Below, piece by piece: positions 18,261 through 27,071 of a stretch of DNA of 64,000 bases (its first letter is position 1; each line of letters begins with the position of its first letter). The notes below the pieces were generated by a model. The model searched no databases and had not been told where the DNA came from. It saw nothing but the letters and a program-made list of their open reading frames with translations. Location of the stretch: positions 18,665-82,664 of the forward strand of contig CAMDHZ010000014.1 of the NCBI GenBank assembly GCA_945898275.1. The letters are read 5' to 3'. The stretch comes from Chitinophaga pinensis (GTDB taxonomy: Bacteria; Bacteroidota; Bacteroidia; UKL13-3). Both the position numbers and the translations under genes were made by a program.

Positions 18261-18722
18261 ATGAGAAAATTAGTATATTTTGTTTTGCTATTTTTAGGAA
18301 GTTTAACTTCCTGTCTCGCCCAACAAGAAAACGTAGACCTTCGCACGGCAAGCGGCAAACTTTTACGCAAATTTGAATACCACCAAAAAAGTAATTTTGA
18401 TGTTATAAATGGCCGTTTAAATGTAGCCTTGGTTGCTAGCAATGGTTACGTTTTTGAGGTAAATGGCATTCCTGTTAAAAACATTCAATGTGGCAAAACA
18501 GTGAATATTGCCAACTATTCTGTGGTTTTAATTGACAATAGATTAGATAAAACGTTTGTCTTGAACCAAAAAAGCAGACCCAATTTAAAAATAAAATGTT
18601 TGCCCAATGGTGCCTATGAACTTGTGTTTACTGGCGACCTATTTTCTGGCAAAGAAAAATTAAAAGTCTTTGCTAGACTCAAGGGCAGCATCAACCATTC
18701 TAGAAACTTGAAAACCAACTAA
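18261..18722 (+). CDS. Small exported protein of unknown function
   Basis: A 153-residue protein with signal peptide MRKLVYFVLLFLGSLTSCLA. The LTSC stretch could also serve as a lipobox, so either a soluble or a lipid-anchored form is possible. The mature part is beta-rich (RLNVALVASNGYVFEVNG, then YSVVLIDNRLDKTFVLN), with no recognised domain. It ends 4 bases before the T9SS subtilase gene, so the two are almost certainly co-transcribed; a role in folding, inhibiting or anchoring the protease is possible but unproven. Confidence 0.7.
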   Translation: MRKLVYFVLLFLGSLTSCLAQQENVDLRTASGKLLRKFEYHQKSNFDVINGRLNVALVASNGYVFEVNGIPVKNIQCGKTVNIANYSVVLIDNRLDKTFVLNQKSRPNLKIKCLPNGAYELVFTGDLFSGKEKLKVFARLKGSINHSRNLKTN

Positions 18723-18726
18723 AATA

Positions 18727-21700
18727 ATGAAGCACATTTTTACTTTTTTTCTGGCCATGGTTCTTTCTTTCGGCCTATTTGCCCAAGAAACAATCAATCC
18801 AGCTTCAGCTAAAGACAAGGATGATTTAACACGCATTTTAAAACACAATGCAGACCTTAGTCTTTCTGCTGCCATAGAGAAAACAAAAAACATTGACTAC
18901 CCAAAACGTATGGTTTCTGCCAATGGTAGAATCAAAGAATTGGTAGGCATTAGCAGCACAGGAATGCCAATATACTTAGAAACCACCAATAACTTAGATG
19001 CTGCCAAAACCATCGGAACCAGCAAGGTTTGGCCGGGTGGTGCGTCTGGACTTAGCCTTAGTGGACAAGGAATGACCAACCGACTTGGGGTTTGGGATGG
19101 AGGTGCGGTTAGAGTTGCACATCAGGAGTTTCAATCTAGAGCGGTACAAGTTGATGGTAGCACTACCTTGAGCGACCACGCCACTCACGTTGCTGGAACC
19201 ATGGCCGCAGGCGGAGTAGTTGCCAATGCAAAAGGTATGGCTTACCAAGCACCCATTCGTTGTTTTGATTGGAATAACGATAACTCAGAAATGTCTTCTG
19301 CTGCTGCTAGTGGTTTATTAGTCTCTAATCACTCCTACAGCCAAATCAGTGGTTGGAATTATAACGATAACTTTAGCCGCTGGGAGTTTTGGTCTGACCC
19401 AAGCATCAGTTTAATAGAAGACCATAAGTACGGATATTATGATTTTACCTCTCAATCTTGGGATCAAATTGCCTTGAGCAATCCTAATTACCTCATTTTT
19501 GTGGCTGCGGGAAACGATCGCGGTCAAGCTGGTTCTGCTACTTTTTGGATTCGTGACAACAATGGCGATTGGGTTCAAGGCAATAGCGCCAATAGACCAC
19601 CTGTAACTGGGCCTTATGATTGCATTAGCGGCGGCCCAGCCAATGCAAAAAATGTTATGACCATTGGTGCGGTAAACAAAATTGTAAATGGTTGGTCAAA
19701 ATCTTCTGACGTGGTAATGAGTTCTTTTAGCGGCTGGGGCCCAACAGATGATGGTAGAATTAAACCAGATGTAGTTGCCAATGGAGTTTCTGTTTACTCA
19801 AGTACCAGCACAGGCAATACAGCGTATGCCACTCTAAACGGAACCTCTATGGCAACGCCTAATGCCAGCGGCTCAGCACTTTTATTACAACAACATTATA
19901 ACAACAGAAAAAGCAGCTTTATGCGTTCTTCCACTTTAAAAGGACTCATCATTCACACTGCCGACGAAGCAGGTTCGAATCCTGGTCCGGATTACAGCTT
20001 TGGTTGGGGATTGATGAATACGGATAAAGCAGCTTCAGTAATTTCTGATACCCTTAAAAATAGCATTCAGCAATTGTCTCTTTCTAATAGCGGCACTTAT
20101 ACCTATTCATTTTATGCAGATGGAACTTCTCCTATACGAGCTACCATTTGCTGGACAGATAGGCCTGCAACTCCTTTGGATGCTGCCTTGGATGCCCCTA
20201 ACAAAAGATTGGTAAATGACTTAGACATTCGTTTGCGCAGAAATTCTGATAATACAAATTTCTTCCCTTACGTGTTAAATCCTGCTTCTCCAGCTAGCGC
20301 TGCCACAACTGGCGATAACAACACAGACAATACAGAATTAATCCATTTAGGTACTCCAACGGCTGGAATTTATACAATCACTATTTCACACAAAGGTACT
20401 TTAACAGGTGGCGCGCAACCTTATGCTTTAATTGTTTCTGGTATTACACCAAAACCAACTGCAGGTTTTACAAGCAATTCTAAAACAGTTTGTATGAACC
20501 AAAGTGTAGCCTTTACCAATCTTTCGGTAGGCGGTACTGCTAGAATGTGGTATTTCCCAGGCGGAAATCCTGCCACTTCAAGTGCCTTAAATCCAAATGT
20601 TTCCTATGCGGCTCCCGGTAGTTACCCTGTTGCCTTGCGCATTAGTTCTAGCAACGGATATGATTCAATTTATATTACAGATTACTTAACCGTAGGTGGT
20701 ATCAGCTTACCAATAGATGAAACCTTTGAAAGCAATTCACCAACAAGAAATTTATGGTCTATTGATAATCTGCAAGGTGATAGCACTTGGCGTCTTTGGA
20801 ATATTGCTGGCACAACACCTGGCAACACCGCCATGGGAATTAATAATTACGATGTAACCACACAATTTTATACAGACAGAATTGTTTCTCCTGTGTTAGA
20901 TTTAAGAGGTTTAAGTGCAGCAAGCTTGCAGTTTCAACATGCCTACACACGTTATGATAATTCTGCTACAGATTCTTTAATCATTTTAATAAGCACCAAT
21001 TGTGGCACCAACTATACTCGCTTGGGTGCATTCGGAGAAAATGGAACTGGTACATTTGCAACTGGGCCAGATAATTCTTTTGCCTCAGTAAATGCATTTA
21101 TTCCATCAAAGGCTGCTGATTGGTGTGGTGGGGGTTTAGGAGCTGCTTGTAATACGTTTAACTTAAGCCCATTTGTAGGAAATGCCAACGTAAGGATTCG
21201 CTTTGAACAAAAAACAAACAATGGTGGTAACAACCTATTTATTGACAACATCAAAATAGTTGGAACGCCTTTAGCGCCTGTGGCAAAATTTTATACCTTG
21301 ACACCTTCAGTTTGCGTAGGAGATGAGATTCAGTTGTTGGATTCTTCTTATAATCAACCTAAATCATGGACTTGGTATGTGAGCGATGCTGATACTGCAA
21401 TTTACAACGTTCGCAGTCCACAAGTTAAGTTCTTAAGCGCAGGCACAAAAACCATTTCGTTAGTGGTTAAAAATGCCACCGGTCAAGATAGTTTTACGAG
21501 AGTGGCTTATATCAATGTGCTGCCTTCTCCAGCCATTCCTGCTATTACTTCAAGCAAAGGCAATGCAGTTTGTGATGGTGATAGTACCCTTATCTCAACC
21601 GATGTATCCTCAAACTTTATTTGGTATAAAAACAATTTGGTATTTGCTACAAGCGGACCATCATTTACCACTAAAGAAGAAGGATTATATTATGTGCGCG

Positions 21701-22521
21701 TGAGAGGTGCAAATGGCTGTTGGGCTAAGAGTCAATCGTTAGATTTAATGGCAGCAACAACGCCACCAAAGCCAATCATAACAAAGGATTTAACCGGAAC
21801 ACAGTTCTGCGAAGGCGGGGTGTTTAATTTAACTTCAAGTGCCACAACAGGTAACCAATGGTTTGTAAATGATACCCTTTTTAATGGAGCTACCAATAGA
21901 ATTCTAAACTTTAATGCTGCTGGTACATTTAAGGTTCAAATAAGTAACAAAGGTTGTTTAAACATGTCAGACCCTTTAAGCATAGAAATGCTACCACGCC
22001 CGCAAACAGGTGAGTTAACTGGAAATACTTGGGCAGTGAAAGGCGACACGGCTAGGTTTAAGGTTGTGCCAGGGGTTTCAGGCTCTGTATTCAATTGGAC
22101 ACTTTCAGGTGGTTCCATCGAAACAGGTGCTACTACGCCAGAGGTTTTGATACGTTTTGGTTCAATCACAAACGCAAGCGTAAATGTGCAAGAGAATGGA
22201 AGCAACGGTTGCAAAGGCATTACAAAAACCATCAATGTAAACTTGGTTAACACCAGCTTGGCGGCGCATCAAAAAGGTGATTTAAAGTTGTTTCCTAATC
22301 CTGCAAGTAATTACTTAAATCTTCAAATGACACAGCTTGCTGCCAATGCAGAAATTAAAGTAAGTTTATACAATGTATTGGGTCAAGAAATAAAACATGA
22401 GCAAGTTAAATATAATGGCCAAGGTTTCGGTTTGAACCTAACAGATTTGACTGCGGGCGTTTATGTGATTAAAGTAGAAGCCCAAGGCAAAGTGTTTACT
22501 AGAAACTTCGTGAAACAATAA
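18727..22521 (+). CDS. Secreted subtilisin-like S8 peptidase with T9SS sorting domain
   Basis: A 1264-residue protein with a signal peptide (about 1-19) and an S8 catalytic domain. The triad is D124 (GVWDGGA), H154 (SDHATHVAGT) and S374 (NGTSMATPN), with a large insert between His and Ser. A P-domain-like beta-sandwich comes next, then a PKD-like domain (SVAFTNLSVGG, YAAPGSYPVALRI), a jelly-roll or MAM-like region near residues 660-850, a second PKD domain and Ig-like repeats. The end is a type A T9SS sorting signal (LFPNPASNYLNL, VYVIKVEAQGK). Secreted and probably surface-attached. Intact. Confidence 0.93.
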   Translation: MKHIFTFFLAMVLSFGLFAQETINPASAKDKDDLTRILKHNADLSLSAAIEKTKNIDYPKRMVSANGRIKELVGISSTGMPIYLETTNNLDAAKTIGTSKVWPGGASGLSLSGQGMTNRLGVWDGGAVRVAHQEFQSRAVQVDGSTTLSDHATHVAGTMAAGGVVANAKGMAYQAPIRCFDWNNDNSEMSSAAASGLLVSNHSYSQISGWNYNDNFSRWEFWSDPSISLIEDHKYGYYDFTSQSWDQIALSNPNYLIFVAAGNDRGQAGSATFWIRDNNGDWVQGNSANRPPVTGPYDCISGGPANAKNVMTIGAVNKIVNGWSKSSDVVMSSFSGWGPTDDGRIKPDVVANGVSVYSSTSTGNTAYATLNGTSMATPNASGSALLLQQHYNNRKSSFMRSSTLKGLIIHTADEAGSNPGPDYSFGWGLMNTDKAASVISDTLKNSIQQLSLSNSGTYTYSFYADGTSPIRATICWTDRPATPLDAALDAPNKRLVNDLDIRLRRNSDNTNFFPYVLNPASPASAATTGDNNTDNTELIHLGTPTAGIYTITISHKGTLTGGAQPYALIVSGITPKPTAGFTSNSKTVCMNQSVAFTNLSVGGTARMWYFPGGNPATSSALNPNVSYAAPGSYPVALRISSSNGYDSIYITDYLTVGGISLPIDETFESNSPTRNLWSIDNLQGDSTWRLWNIAGTTPGNTAMGINNYDVTTQFYTDRIVSPVLDLRGLSAASLQFQHAYTRYDNSATDSLIILISTNCGTNYTRLGAFGENGTGTFATGPDNSFASVNAFIPSKAADWCGGGLGAACNTFNLSPFVGNANVRIRFEQKTNNGGNNLFIDNIKIVGTPLAPVAKFYTLTPSVCVGDEIQLLDSSYNQPKSWTWYVSDADTAIYNVRSPQVKFLSAGTKTISLVVKNATGQDSFTRVAYINVLPSPAIPAITSSKGNAVCDGDSTLISTDVSSNFIWYKNNLVFATSGPSFTTKEEGLYYVRVRGANGCWAKSQSLDLMAATTPPKPIITKDLTGTQFCEGGVFNLTSSATTGNQWFVNDTLFNGATNRILNFNAAGTFKVQISNKGCLNMSDPLSIEMLPRPQTGELTGNTWAVKGDTARFKVVPGVSGSVFNWTLSGGSIETGATTPEVLIRFGSITNASVNVQENGSNGCKGITKTINVNLVNTSLAAHQKGDLKLFPNPASNYLNLQMTQLAANAEIKVSLYNVLGQEIKHEQVKYNGQGFGLNLTDLTAGVYVIKVEAQGKVFTRNFVKQ

Positions 22522-22539
22522 TAAAAGATTAAGCTTAAG

Positions 22540-22579
22540 AAATTGGCAAATCTTCCAAGGAGGATTTGCCAATTTTTGT
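22540..22579 (+). terminator. Rho-independent terminator of the subtilase gene
   Basis: A 12-bp stem (AATTGGCAAATC at 22541-22552 with GATTTGCCAATT at 22563-22574) with a 10-base loop, followed by a T-run, 20 bases after the stop codon. Confidence 0.85.
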
Positions 22580-22745
22580 TTAAGGAAAAAAATTCCCGAA
22601 TTAATGGAAAAAAATCCATAAAAAAAATACCCATAAGTGGGTATATATAGAAGTTTTTATTTGTCTTGATTTGAATTACCAAGTAGTGAATATATACTAG
22701 GTCAATAACATCACATCAAAACCGCTTTTGCCTTAAAACAATTTT

Positions 22746-22786
22746 AAAGGGCTACCCAAAATTATTAGGATAACGGGTAGCCCTTT
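22746..22786. terminator. Bidirectional terminator
   Basis: Stem AAAGGGCTACCC (22746-22757) with GGGTAGCCCTTT (22775-22786), with A/T runs on both sides. It lies between the convergent subtilase and polyprenyl synthase genes and could serve the latter. The rest of this 312-bp gap holds the first terminator, AT-rich sequence and a GGTTCAAACC copy. Confidence 0.8.
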
Positions 22787-22811
22787 TTATTTGGCCTCGA
22801 ATAATACTTTT

Positions 22812-22821
22812 GGTTCAAACC
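22812..22821. repeat. Intergenic copy of the GGTT-CA-AACC element
   Basis: One of the exact copies of the dispersed 10-bp element, in a true intergenic position between the terminator and the end of the polyprenyl synthase gene. Confidence 0.8.
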
Positions 22822-22833
22822 AACACTTTAAAA

Positions 22834-23805
22834 TTAGTGATTGCGTTCAATAATAAAATCTACCAAAGCATGCAAAGAAGGTTTAGTTGGGCTATCTGGC
22901 ATTTTTGCTAAAATATCCAATGCTTCTTGTTTAATGGCATTCATTTTCTCGCGTGTATAGGCAATGCCATTGTGACTATTCACATAATTTATTACCTCAG
23001 TCACTTTGGCCTTTTTGTGGTGCTCGTTTTTGATGATATTGATGATGCGGTTGCGAGTAGCTTTATCTGCATTATTCAAAGTGTAGATGATGGGCAAGGT
23101 GAGCTTTTTCTCTTTAAGGTCGATGCCAGTAGGTTTGCCTATGTCTTCATCGCCATAATCCAGCAAATCGTCTTTCATTTGAAAGGCAATGCCTGCTTTT
23201 TCGCCAAATAAACGCATTTGTTCTACTTGTTCTGGGCTTGCGCCAGCAGAGGCTGCACCAATCGCACAACAACTAGCAATTAGAGAAGCCGTTTTTTTGC
23301 GGATGATGTCAAAATATACTTCTTCTGATAAGTTGAGATTACGCGTTTTTTCAATTTGAAGCAATTCCCCTTCACTCATTTCTTTAACTGCAGTGCTCAC
23401 AATTTCTAGTAAGTGGTAATCTTTGTTTTCTACAGAAAGTAATAGCCCACGCGAGAGCAAATAATCACCCACCAAAACAGCAATTTTATTTTTCCAAAGG
23501 GCGTTGATAGAAAAGAAACCACGACGTTCGTCACTGTCATCTACCACGTCGTCGTGCACCAAAGTCGCGGTATGTAAAAGTTCTACTAAACTAGCCGCTC
23601 TATAAGTAGATTCATTTACCCCATTAAATAAACTTGCAGAGAAAAACACAAAAATAGGACGTATTTGCTTGCCTTTACGCTTTACGATATAAGTCATAAT
23701 GGTGTCCAACAAAGGAACCGAACTGCGCATGGCTTCTCTGAATTTGCTTTCAAAGGCTTTCAGGTGCTCGTCTATTGGAGCTTTAATTTGATCCAGGTTA
23801 TTCAC
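22834..23805 (-). CDS. ispB: Trans-polyprenyl diphosphate synthase (octaprenyl type)
   Basis: A 323-residue class I polyprenyl synthase that extends allylic diphosphates with isopentenyl diphosphate, probably supplying the menaquinone side chain. The first Asp-rich motif DDVVDD is at residues 85-90; the second appears as DDLLDYGDEDIGKPTG. The LLHTATLVHDD context and lack of bulky residues just before the first motif fit a long-chain product, but the length cannot be read exactly. Cytoplasmic or membrane-associated. It may serve menA located further along the window. Confidence 0.9.
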   Translation of the reverse strand: MNNLDQIKAPIDEHLKAFESKFREAMRSSVPLLDTIMTYIVKRKGKQIRPIFVFFSASLFNGVNESTYRAASLVELLHTATLVHDDVVDDSDERRGFFSINALWKNKIAVLVGDYLLSRGLLLSVENKDYHLLEIVSTAVKEMSEGELLQIEKTRNLNLSEEVYFDIIRKKTASLIASCCAIGAASAGASPEQVEQMRLFGEKAGIAFQMKDDLLDYGDEDIGKPTGIDLKEKKLTLPIIYTLNNADKATRNRIINIIKNEHHKKAKVTEVINYVNSHNGIAYTREKMNAIKQEALDILAKMPDSPTKPSLHALVDFIIERNH

Positions 23806-23836
23806 TCACCCGCAAAGAAAGCAATTTTATGATGGA

Positions 23837-23867
23837 TTTGCAGCAATAAACAAAAGCTGTTTATTTG
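23837..23867 (+). promoter_or_regulatory. Probable promoter of radA
   Basis: TTTG (23837-23840), 19 bases, then TTTATTTG (23860-23867), one mismatch from TAnnTTTG. The box ends 4 bases before the radA ATG, so the transcript may have almost no leader. Confidence 0.45.
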
Positions 23868-23871
23868 CAGT

Positions 23872-25239
23872 ATGGCTAAGGTTCAAACAACATTCTTCTG
23901 CCGCAATTGCGGAGCTTCTTCGGCAAAATGGGTTGGAAAGTGCCCTGCTTGTAACGAGTGGAATACTTATGTAGAAGAGGTAATTCATAAAGAAAAGACA
24001 GATTATAAAAGCACTTGGAAGAAAGAAACCAATGGGATTTCAAAAAAACCTGTTCTTATAAATGAAATCGAAAAGGGCAATGAAATGCGCATTGTCCTAA
24101 AAGACCATGAGCTAAATAGGGTTTTGGGCGGTGGATTAGTGCCAGGTTCTGTCATTTTAATTGGAGGCGAACCAGGAATAGGGAAGTCGACACTCCTTTT
24201 GCAAGTTGCATTGCAGTTTCAAAAGTATAAGGTATTATACATCAGTGGTGAAGAAAGTGAATCTCAAATAAAAATGCGCGCTGAACGCATTCCATTTTCA
24301 AACGAAAATTGTTTTCTCTTCACAGAAACCAGCACACAAAAAATTGGCAAAGCTTTTAAAGAATTGGAGCCAGATTTGGTGGTGGTAGATTCTATTCAAA
24401 CCTTGCAAAGCGATTTAATAGACAGTACGCCTGGAAGTATCTCTCAAATTAAAGAAACTGCAGGAGAAATGATACGCTTTGCCAAAGAAACTGGAACACC
24501 TGTTTTTCTAATAGGCCATATAACCAAAGATGGTACTTTAGCTGGTCCTAAGTTGTTAGAACACATGGTAGACACAGTTTTGCAGTTTGAAGGCGATAGG
24601 CACCATGTTTATCGCATTTTAAGAAGCACTAAGAATAGGTTTGGTTCAACCAACGAAATAGGTATTTACGAAATGCAAGGAGGTGGATTAAGAGAAGTAA
24701 GTAATCCTTCAGAAATTTTAATTACCCAGAGAGATGAAAGCTTAAGCGGGGTTTCTATCTCTGCAACGCTAGAAGGGATGCGCCCATTACTTATAGAAAC
24801 ACAAGCCCTTGTAAGTGCCGCAGTTTATGGCACTCCCCAACGAAACTCCAATGGTTATGATGCCAAAAGGTTAAACATGTTGTTGGCCATTTTAGAAAAG
24901 AAATGCGGTTTAAGAATGGGCATGCAAGATGTGTTTGTTAACATCGCTGGCGGACTGAGAATTGAGGACCCAGGCATTGATTTGGGAATTGTTGCAGCTA
25001 TTGTCAGTAGTTATGAAAGTGTTGCCATAAGCAATAAAATTGCGTTTATAGGAGAAATTGGCTTAAGCGGAGAAATACGCGCAGTGAGTAGGATAGAGCA
25101 GCGGATTGGTGAGGCAGAAAAACTTGGTTTTGAAACGGTTTACCTAAGCAAATTCAATAAATTGCCAGCCCATAATTTTAAAATAAAATTGGTTGAAATT
25201 ACCAAGCTAGACGAATTATTGAACTTGCTATTTGGATAG
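23872..25239 (+). CDS. radA: DNA repair protein RadA
   Basis: A 455-residue RecA-like ATPase that helps branch migration and processing of recombination intermediates. An N-terminal zinc finger has C10, C13, C24 and C27. Walker A is GEPGIGKST at residues 99-107, Walker B is near LVVVDSIQ, and the RadA signature KNRFG is at 254-258. A C-terminal Lon-like domain runs from about residue 290. All defining motifs are intact. It converges on a HAD gene with no gap between them. Confidence 0.97.
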   Translation: MAKVQTTFFCRNCGASSAKWVGKCPACNEWNTYVEEVIHKEKTDYKSTWKKETNGISKKPVLINEIEKGNEMRIVLKDHELNRVLGGGLVPGSVILIGGEPGIGKSTLLLQVALQFQKYKVLYISGEESESQIKMRAERIPFSNENCFLFTETSTQKIGKAFKELEPDLVVVDSIQTLQSDLIDSTPGSISQIKETAGEMIRFAKETGTPVFLIGHITKDGTLAGPKLLEHMVDTVLQFEGDRHHVYRILRSTKNRFGSTNEIGIYEMQGGGLREVSNPSEILITQRDESLSGVSISATLEGMRPLLIETQALVSAAVYGTPQRNSNGYDAKRLNMLLAILEKKCGLRMGMQDVFVNIAGGLRIEDPGIDLGIVAAIVSSYESVAISNKIAFIGEIGLSGEIRAVSRIEQRIGEAEKLGFETVYLSKFNKLPAHNFKIKLVEITKLDELLNLLFG

Positions 25240-25857
25240 TTAATTCTGAGGAGCGACTTCCAATTTTTTCAGCTCTGCTCCTAGCCATTTTCCAATGGGT
25301 TCATGGGCAAGAATGGTATGTAAGCCAGCTTGTGCAGCCCCTTTGATGTTAATTCTACTGTCATCAATAAAAACAGTTTCATTTGCTTTTATTTCGGCTT
25401 GAACCAAAACTTGTTCGTAGCAAGCTAGCATTGGTTTACGGCTGCCCATTTCAAAGCTTAGAAATTGAATTTCAAAAAGTTCATTAAAGATTTCTTTGCC
25501 ATGAGCACGATAAACCTCTTCAATATGGGTATGATTGGTATTGCTAAGTAAGAATAATCTGTAATGCTTCTTTAATTGCCTCAATAATTCAATCCTTTCT
25601 TTTGGGAGGTCTAACAGCATGGCATTCCAAGCATCTTTAATTTGCTCTCTTGATGCATTTCCTTTTAAGTAGGTAAAAAGACTTTGCAAGAAAAACTCTT
25701 CAGTTATTTTTCCCAGTTCATAATCGATAAAGACAGAATCTTCATGGTTAATTTCGTCTAGGTCTGAACCAAGGCGTTTAAAGGATCTTAAGGTCTTTCC
25801 TTGGTCTAGGTCGAGTACCACTCCACCTAAATCAAAAACTATATTTTTAATTCTCAT
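25240..25857 (-). CDS. HAD-superfamily hydrolase, YihX-like
   Basis: A 205-residue haloacid-dehalogenase fold phosphatase. Motif I is VFDLGGVVLDLD, in which the usual second Asp is Gly, as in the YihX-type subfamily (sugar-phosphate phosphatases). Motif II is LLSNTNHTH, the motif III Lys lies in GSRKP, and motif IV is VFIDDSRINIKGA. The cap is the small helical type. Substrate unknown. It lies 47 bases after the GGGP synthase gene and is probably co-transcribed with it. Confidence 0.85.
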   Translation of the reverse strand: MRIKNIVFDLGGVVLDLDQGKTLRSFKRLGSDLDEINHEDSVFIDYELGKITEEFFLQSLFTYLKGNASREQIKDAWNAMLLDLPKERIELLRQLKKHYRLFLLSNTNHTHIEEVYRAHGKEIFNELFEIQFLSFEMGSRKPMLACYEQVLVQAEIKANETVFIDDSRINIKGAAQAGLHTILAHEPIGKWLGAELKKLEVAPQN

Positions 25858-25904
25858 ACTTCACTTAACTACTGTTAATCAACATTAAAAAATTCGAAAA
25901 TGTT

Positions 25905-26675
25905 TTAAGAATTCAAAGAATGAACAGCTTGCGTGAGGGAAAAAATAAGATCTGGGTTTTTTTCAAATGCATTTCCAACAACTATTACATCTGCACCTGC
26001 TTGACAAGCAGCAATTGCTTGTTCTTGGGTACGAATACCTCCACCAATAAATAATGGTCCATTTATTTGGCTCTTAACTTCGGTAATCATACTTGCACTA
26101 ATTGGATTTAAAGCGCCACTGCCTGCATCCATATAGGTGAGTTTTAGGCCAAGCATATCACCAGCCATGGCAGTGCAAGCGGCAATATTATTTTTATCAT
26201 GAGGTAGCGGGGTAGTATTGCTCATGTACATCACGCTGGTTAGGTTGCCGCCATCCACAATCATATAAGCAGTTGGAATGATTTCTATACCAGATTTTTT
26301 GAGTAGAGGGGCTGCTAAAACATGCTTTCCAATAAGTAAATCAGGATTTCGACCACTTATCATGCTAAGAAACAATATTGCATCAGCTTTTGAATGCGTT
26401 TGCATGATGTTTCCTGGGAATAAAAGTAAAGGAATGTTAGTTTGAAGTTTAATAATTTCTATGCATTTGTCCCAGAAACCATTGGTGATTAGGCTTCCTC
26501 CAACCAAAATAAAATCTACCTTAGCTATACTGCATAAAGATAGAATTTTTACCAACTCATCCTCCGATTCAATGCTATCAGGGTCTATTAGTACGGCAAG
26601 TTGTTTTAAACTTTGAAGCTGATTCTGCTGTAGCAGCTGGTATATATTTGTTTTCTTAGGGTTAGACATAAACAA
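25905..26675 (-). CDS. Geranylgeranylglyceryl/heptaprenylglyceryl phosphate synthase family protein
   Basis: A 256-residue TIM-barrel prenyltransferase of the GGGPS/PcrB family, which joins a polyprenyl group to glycerol-1-phosphate in an ether bond. Key marks: LAVLIDPDS, FILVGGSLIT, PLLLFPGN, the YMDAGSGA region and the phosphate-binding end PLFIGGGIRT followed by AGADVIVVGNAFE. Homologues occur in many Bacteroidota; their product in vivo is not settled. The start is at 26675 or at the second ATG two codons on (MSNPKK). Confidence 0.9.
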   Translation of the reverse strand: MFMSNPKKTNIYQLLQQNQLQSLKQLAVLIDPDSIESEDELVKILSLCSIAKVDFILVGGSLITNGFWDKCIEIIKLQTNIPLLLFPGNIMQTHSKADAILFLSMISGRNPDLLIGKHVLAAPLLKKSGIEIIPTAYMIVDGGNLTSVMYMSNTTPLPHDKNNIAACTAMAGDMLGLKLTYMDAGSGALNPISASMITEVKSQINGPLFIGGGIRTQEQAIAACQAGADVIVVGNAFEKNPDLIFSLTQAVHSLNS

Positions 26676-27071
26676 TAGACAACAAATAAAAGCTTTTTAA
26701 TCCTAAATATAGAATGCTATGCTTCTTAAATTTTATAATAAACGATTTTTTATGAAAAATAAAAGTAAAGTTTTTGGGGTTTAGGGCTTAAACCACCAAA
26801 ACGTATCCATTTTAGGACAAGCCATTGATTATTAAATAATTGTTAGGTGGCTTGAACCCAACAGTGACAAGGCAGGCGCTGTGCATAACTTATGTTATGA
26901 ACACCCTACAAGCAACGTTTATATAAGGAAACAGAAATTCACATAGCCATGTGTTGAAATTGTCTTTTGTTAAAAAATCATGAAAGTAGGAGTTTTGAAT
27001 CAAAAACCCCCTAACATTTTAGGAGGCTAAACAGAAACTGATAATATTAAATAAATACCTGATTTACGAAA
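26676..27071 (+). other. 396-bp structured leader candidate upstream of nrdJ
   Basis: No gene is seen. It holds four successive perfect hairpins: a nested one at 26819-26853 (AAGCCA/TGGCTT enclosing ATTATT/AATAAT), then 26884-26899 (CATAAC/GTTATG), 26940-26953 (CACAT/ATGTG) and 27010-27023 (CCTAA/TTAGG). The downstream gene is a B12-dependent ribonucleotide reductase, so a cobalamin or nucleotide-responsive element is conceivable. I could not find a convincing cobalamin box or an NrdR box, so the class remains open. Confidence 0.4.

Noticed and set aside
26819..26953. Cobalamin riboswitch upstream of nrdJ
   Set aside because: Hairpins are present and the gene is B12-dependent, but I could not find a convincing cobalamin box or the conserved core, so I reported only a structured leader.
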